DNA of 64,000 bases. It comes from AWTP1-13 sp963827545 (GTDB lineage: Bacteria > Pseudomonadota > Alphaproteobacteria > Rhizobiales > Hyphomicrobiaceae). Shown piece after piece: positions 62,083 through 64,000 of this stretch (its first letter is position 1; the number at the start of each line of letters is the position of its first letter). The position numbers and the translations under genes are program-made. Below the pieces are notes generated by a model. It saw nothing but the letters and a program-made list of their open reading frames with translations. It was not told the origin of the DNA and ran no database searches. The stretch is from positions 16,300 through 80,299 of the forward strand of contig CAWHBI010000001.1 of the NCBI GenBank assembly GCA_963827545.1, given 5' to 3'.

Positions 62083-62859
62083 ATGCCCCGCTTCGCCGCC
62101 AACCTGAACTTCCTGTTCACGGAGCTGCCGTTCCTCGACCGCTTCGAGGCGGCGGCCAAGGCTGGTTTCAAGGCCGTTGAGTCGACCAACCTCTATGAGG
62201 CTACCGCGCCCGAGGTTGCCGCGCGGCTGAAGGCCAACGGCCTGACGCTGGCGCTGCACAACACGCCGGCAGGCAACCCCGAGGCCGGCGAGCGCGGGCT
62301 GGCGGCGATCCCGGGACGGGAGAGCGATTTCCAGGCCGCACTCGAGACCGCGCTCCGCTACGCGGATGCAACGGGCGGGCGCAAGGTCCACGTGCTTGCT
62401 GGGCTCGTGCACCAGGGCGCGCGCCGTGATGCTTTTGTCGCCAATCTCAGGAAGGCTGCAAAGCTGGCGAGCGCCAGCGGCGTCGAGCTTCTGATCGAGC
62501 CGATCAACCGGCGCGACATTCCGGGCTACTTCCTCAACAAGACGCGTGAGGCCCGGGCCATCATCCACGAGGTAGGCGAGCCAAACCTCGGCCTGCAGCT
62601 CGACCTCTACCACCGCCAAGTGGAGGAGGGCGACGTTGCCATGGCCATCAAGGAATTCGGCCCGCTCGCCCGCCACTACCAGATCGCCAGCCCACCCGAC
62701 CGCGGCGAGCCGGACGAGGGCGAGTTGAATTACCGCTGGCTGTTCAAGGCGATCGACGCGAGCGGGTTCGACGGCTGGGTCGGCTGTGAATACCGCCCGC
62801 GCCGTGGCACTCTCGAAGGCCTGAAATGGGCTGCCGCCTGCGGCGTGACGCTCGGGTGA
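62083..62859 (+). CDS. Hydroxypyruvate isomerase / 2-oxo-tetronate isomerase (OtnI-like)
   Basis: A 258-aa TIM-barrel isomerase: AANLNFLFTELPFLDRFEAA, VEStNLYE-type metal site, LALHNTPAGNPEAGERGLAA, VHVLAGLVHQGA, LLIEPINRRDIPGYFLN, LGLQLDLYHRQVEEGDVA and GCEYRPRRGT. The Glu/His/Asp metal ligands of the family are visible in IEPIN, DLYH and YEYRP-like. Paired with denD 120 bases downstream, the OtnI role (2-oxo-tetronate to 3-oxo-tetronate) is more likely than hydroxypyruvate isomerase. Confidence 0.82.
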   Translation: MPRFAANLNFLFTELPFLDRFEAAAKAGFKAVESTNLYEATAPEVAARLKANGLTLALHNTPAGNPEAGERGLAAIPGRESDFQAALETALRYADATGGRKVHVLAGLVHQGARRDAFVANLRKAAKLASASGVELLIEPINRRDIPGYFLNKTREARAIIHEVGEPNLGLQLDLYHRQVEEGDVAMAIKEFGPLARHYQIASPPDRGEPDEGELNYRWLFKAIDASGFDGWVGCEYRPRRGTLEGLKWAAACGVTLG

Positions 62860-62863
62860 GGTC

Positions 62864-62950
62864 ATGCCGGGCCTCGTGCCCGGGATCCATCGGGCCGCCT
62901 GCTCCGGAGCACGCTGAGGACTGGATACCGGCGACAAGCGCCGGTATGAC
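62864..62950. repeat. Partial CCCGGGAT-type repeat
   Basis: ATGCCGGGCCTCGTGCCCGG followed by TACCGGCGACAAGCGCCGGTA forms two nested hairpins between the isomerase and denD genes. It belongs to the family of the copy at 27583. It could mark processing within the operon. Confidence 0.45.
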
Positions 62951-62980
62951 AAGCGCGAAGTCTTTATCGGGGAAGGTCCA

Positions 62981-63955
62981 ATGAAAGTCCTCATCATCGG
63001 CGGCGCGGGCATGATCGGCCGCAAGCTGGCCGAGCGGCTGGCACGCGACGGCGCGCTTGGCGGCAAGGCCATCACGAGCCTGACCCTGCACGACGTCGTG
63101 GAAGGCGCGGCTCCCGCCGGGGCGAGGATGCCCGTGAATGTCATCACCGGCGACCTGCCGGCGCCGGGCGAGGCCGTGAAGCTCGTGGCCGAACGCCCCG
63201 ATACGATCTTCCACCTCGCCGCGATCGTTTCGGGCGAGGCCGAGCAGGACTTCGACAAGGGCTACCGCATCAATATGGACGGCACGCGCTCGCTGCTGGA
63301 AGCGGTGCGCGCGGCCGGCCACAAGCCGCGCCTAGTGTTCGCGAGCTCGATTGCCGTGTTCGGCGCGCCGTTCCCCGAGGCCATCGGCGATGAGTTCTTC
63401 AATACGCCGCTCACCTCCTACGGCACGCAGAAAAATATCTGCGAGCTGCTGATCTCCGATTACACCCGCAAGGGTTTCCTCGATGGGCTCAGCCTGCGGC
63501 TGCCCACCATCTGCGTGCGGCCAGGCAAACCCAACAAGGCGGCTTCCGGCTTCTTCTCCAACATCATGCGTGAGCCGCTGGCGGGGCAGGAGGCGGTGCT
63601 GCCCGTGGCCGAGAGCGTGATGCACTGGCATGCCTCCCCGCGCGCGGCGGTGGAGTTCATGCGGCACGCGGCAACGCTGGATACGGCCAAGGTGGGCCCG
63701 CGCCGGGCGCTGACCATGCCAGGCCTTGCCGTGACGGTAGGCGAGCAGATCGCGGCGCTCAGGAAGGTGGCTGGCGACGAGGTGGTTGCCCGCATCCGCC
63801 GCGAGCCCGATCCGTTCATCGAAGCGATCGTGGCCGGCTGGCCGCGCAGGTTTGCCGCCAAGCGCGCACTGGAGCTGGGGTTCAAGCCGGACGCCAGCTT
63901 CGAGGAGATCGTGCGCATCCATATCGAGGACGAGCTGGGCGGGCGGATTACGTAA
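62981..63955 (+). CDS. denD: D-erythronate dehydrogenase (DenD)
   Basis: A 324-aa extended SDR (NAD-dependent epimerase/dehydratase): KVLIIGGAGMIGRKLAERLA (GxxGxxG), FHLAAIVSGEAEQDFDKGYRI, FASSIAVFGAPFPEAIGDEFF, the catalytic YGTQK and RLPTICVRPGKPNKAAS. The YGTQKNICELLI block identifies DenD, which oxidises D-erythronate to 2-oxo-tetronate. The isomerase upstream gives the next step. OtnK kinase and OtnC aldolase, needed to reach dihydroxyacetone phosphate, would have to be outside the window. Confidence 0.88.
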   Translation: MKVLIIGGAGMIGRKLAERLARDGALGGKAITSLTLHDVVEGAAPAGARMPVNVITGDLPAPGEAVKLVAERPDTIFHLAAIVSGEAEQDFDKGYRINMDGTRSLLEAVRAAGHKPRLVFASSIAVFGAPFPEAIGDEFFNTPLTSYGTQKNICELLISDYTRKGFLDGLSLRLPTICVRPGKPNKAASGFFSNIMREPLAGQEAVLPVAESVMHWHASPRAAVEFMRHAATLDTAKVGPRRALTMPGLAVTVGEQIAALRKVAGDEVVARIRREPDPFIEAIVAGWPRRFAAKRALELGFKPDASFEEIVRIHIEDELGGRIT

Positions 63956-64000
63956 AGGGTCGTACTGAGCAGCCTATCTTTCCCACCCGTCATCCCGGCC

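Overview
The window is GC-rich chromosomal DNA, most likely from an alphaproteobacterium of the Hyphomicrobiales or a nearby order. The reasons are the CpaC/CpaD Tad-pilus pair (CpaD is essentially alphaproteobacterial), many high-GC transport and catabolic genes of the Bug, LLM, M81 and SDR types, and several families of short palindromic intergenic repeats. No rRNA, tRNA, CRISPR array, prophage or intact insertion sequence was recognised.

Layout. 0-3 kb: the tail of an anti-sigma factor gene, a GNAT acetyltransferase coupled to an alpha/beta hydrolase, and small membrane proteins. 3.4-9.5 kb: an EF-G paralogue with altered G motifs, then kdgD (ketodeoxyglucarate dehydratase) divergent from a Bug-type solute receptor, then a 70-bp palindrome centred on a perfect parS site, then an aldo/keto reductase. 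9.6-17.5 kb: an HxlR regulator divergent from a carboxymuconolactone decarboxylase-like gene across a 53-bp dyad, msrA, msrB, an Fsr-like MFS pump, a frameshifted SGNH hydrolase, sfsA, rpe and rimK. 17.6-25 kb: a frameshifted BT1-type transporter, a coiled-coil membrane protein, and a Tad-pilus fragment (cpaC, cpaD and a frameshifted tadD-like TPR lipoprotein). 25-33.4 kb: NTF2-like, DUF1272, RidA, LLM oxidoreductase and M81 peptidase genes, then a large frameshifted WD40-caspase-SH3 gene. 33.4-41 kb: a six-gene peptide/nickel-type ABC operon with two different binding proteins. 41-52.5 kb: gatB, a broken Uma2 gene, LysE, P450, DedA, quinone oxidoreductase, two GSTs, a broken P-loop toxin-like module and an MBL-fold hydrolase. 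52.6-60.7 kb: a probable sulfoacetate/sulfoacetaldehyde catabolic cluster. 62-64 kb: two D-erythronate pathway genes (OtnI-type isomerase, denD).

Working together. In the 52.6-60.7 kb cluster an acylating aldehyde dehydrogenase of the SauS type, a two-subunit ADP-forming acyl-CoA ligase and a 79-aa unknown protein form one minus-strand operon. It is divergent from an IclR regulator, and an Xsc (sulfoacetaldehyde acetyltransferase) homologue follows 2.4 kb away on the plus strand. Together they could activate sulfoacetate to its CoA ester, reduce it to sulfoacetaldehyde and cleave that to sulfite and acetyl phosphate. This is inferred from families and gene order only.

At least eight genes carry apparent frameshifts, several explained by a single missing or extra base in a short run. 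Consensus sequencing error and genuine decay cannot be told apart from the sequence alone. The perfect parS site suggests that the window lies in the origin-proximal part of the chromosome.
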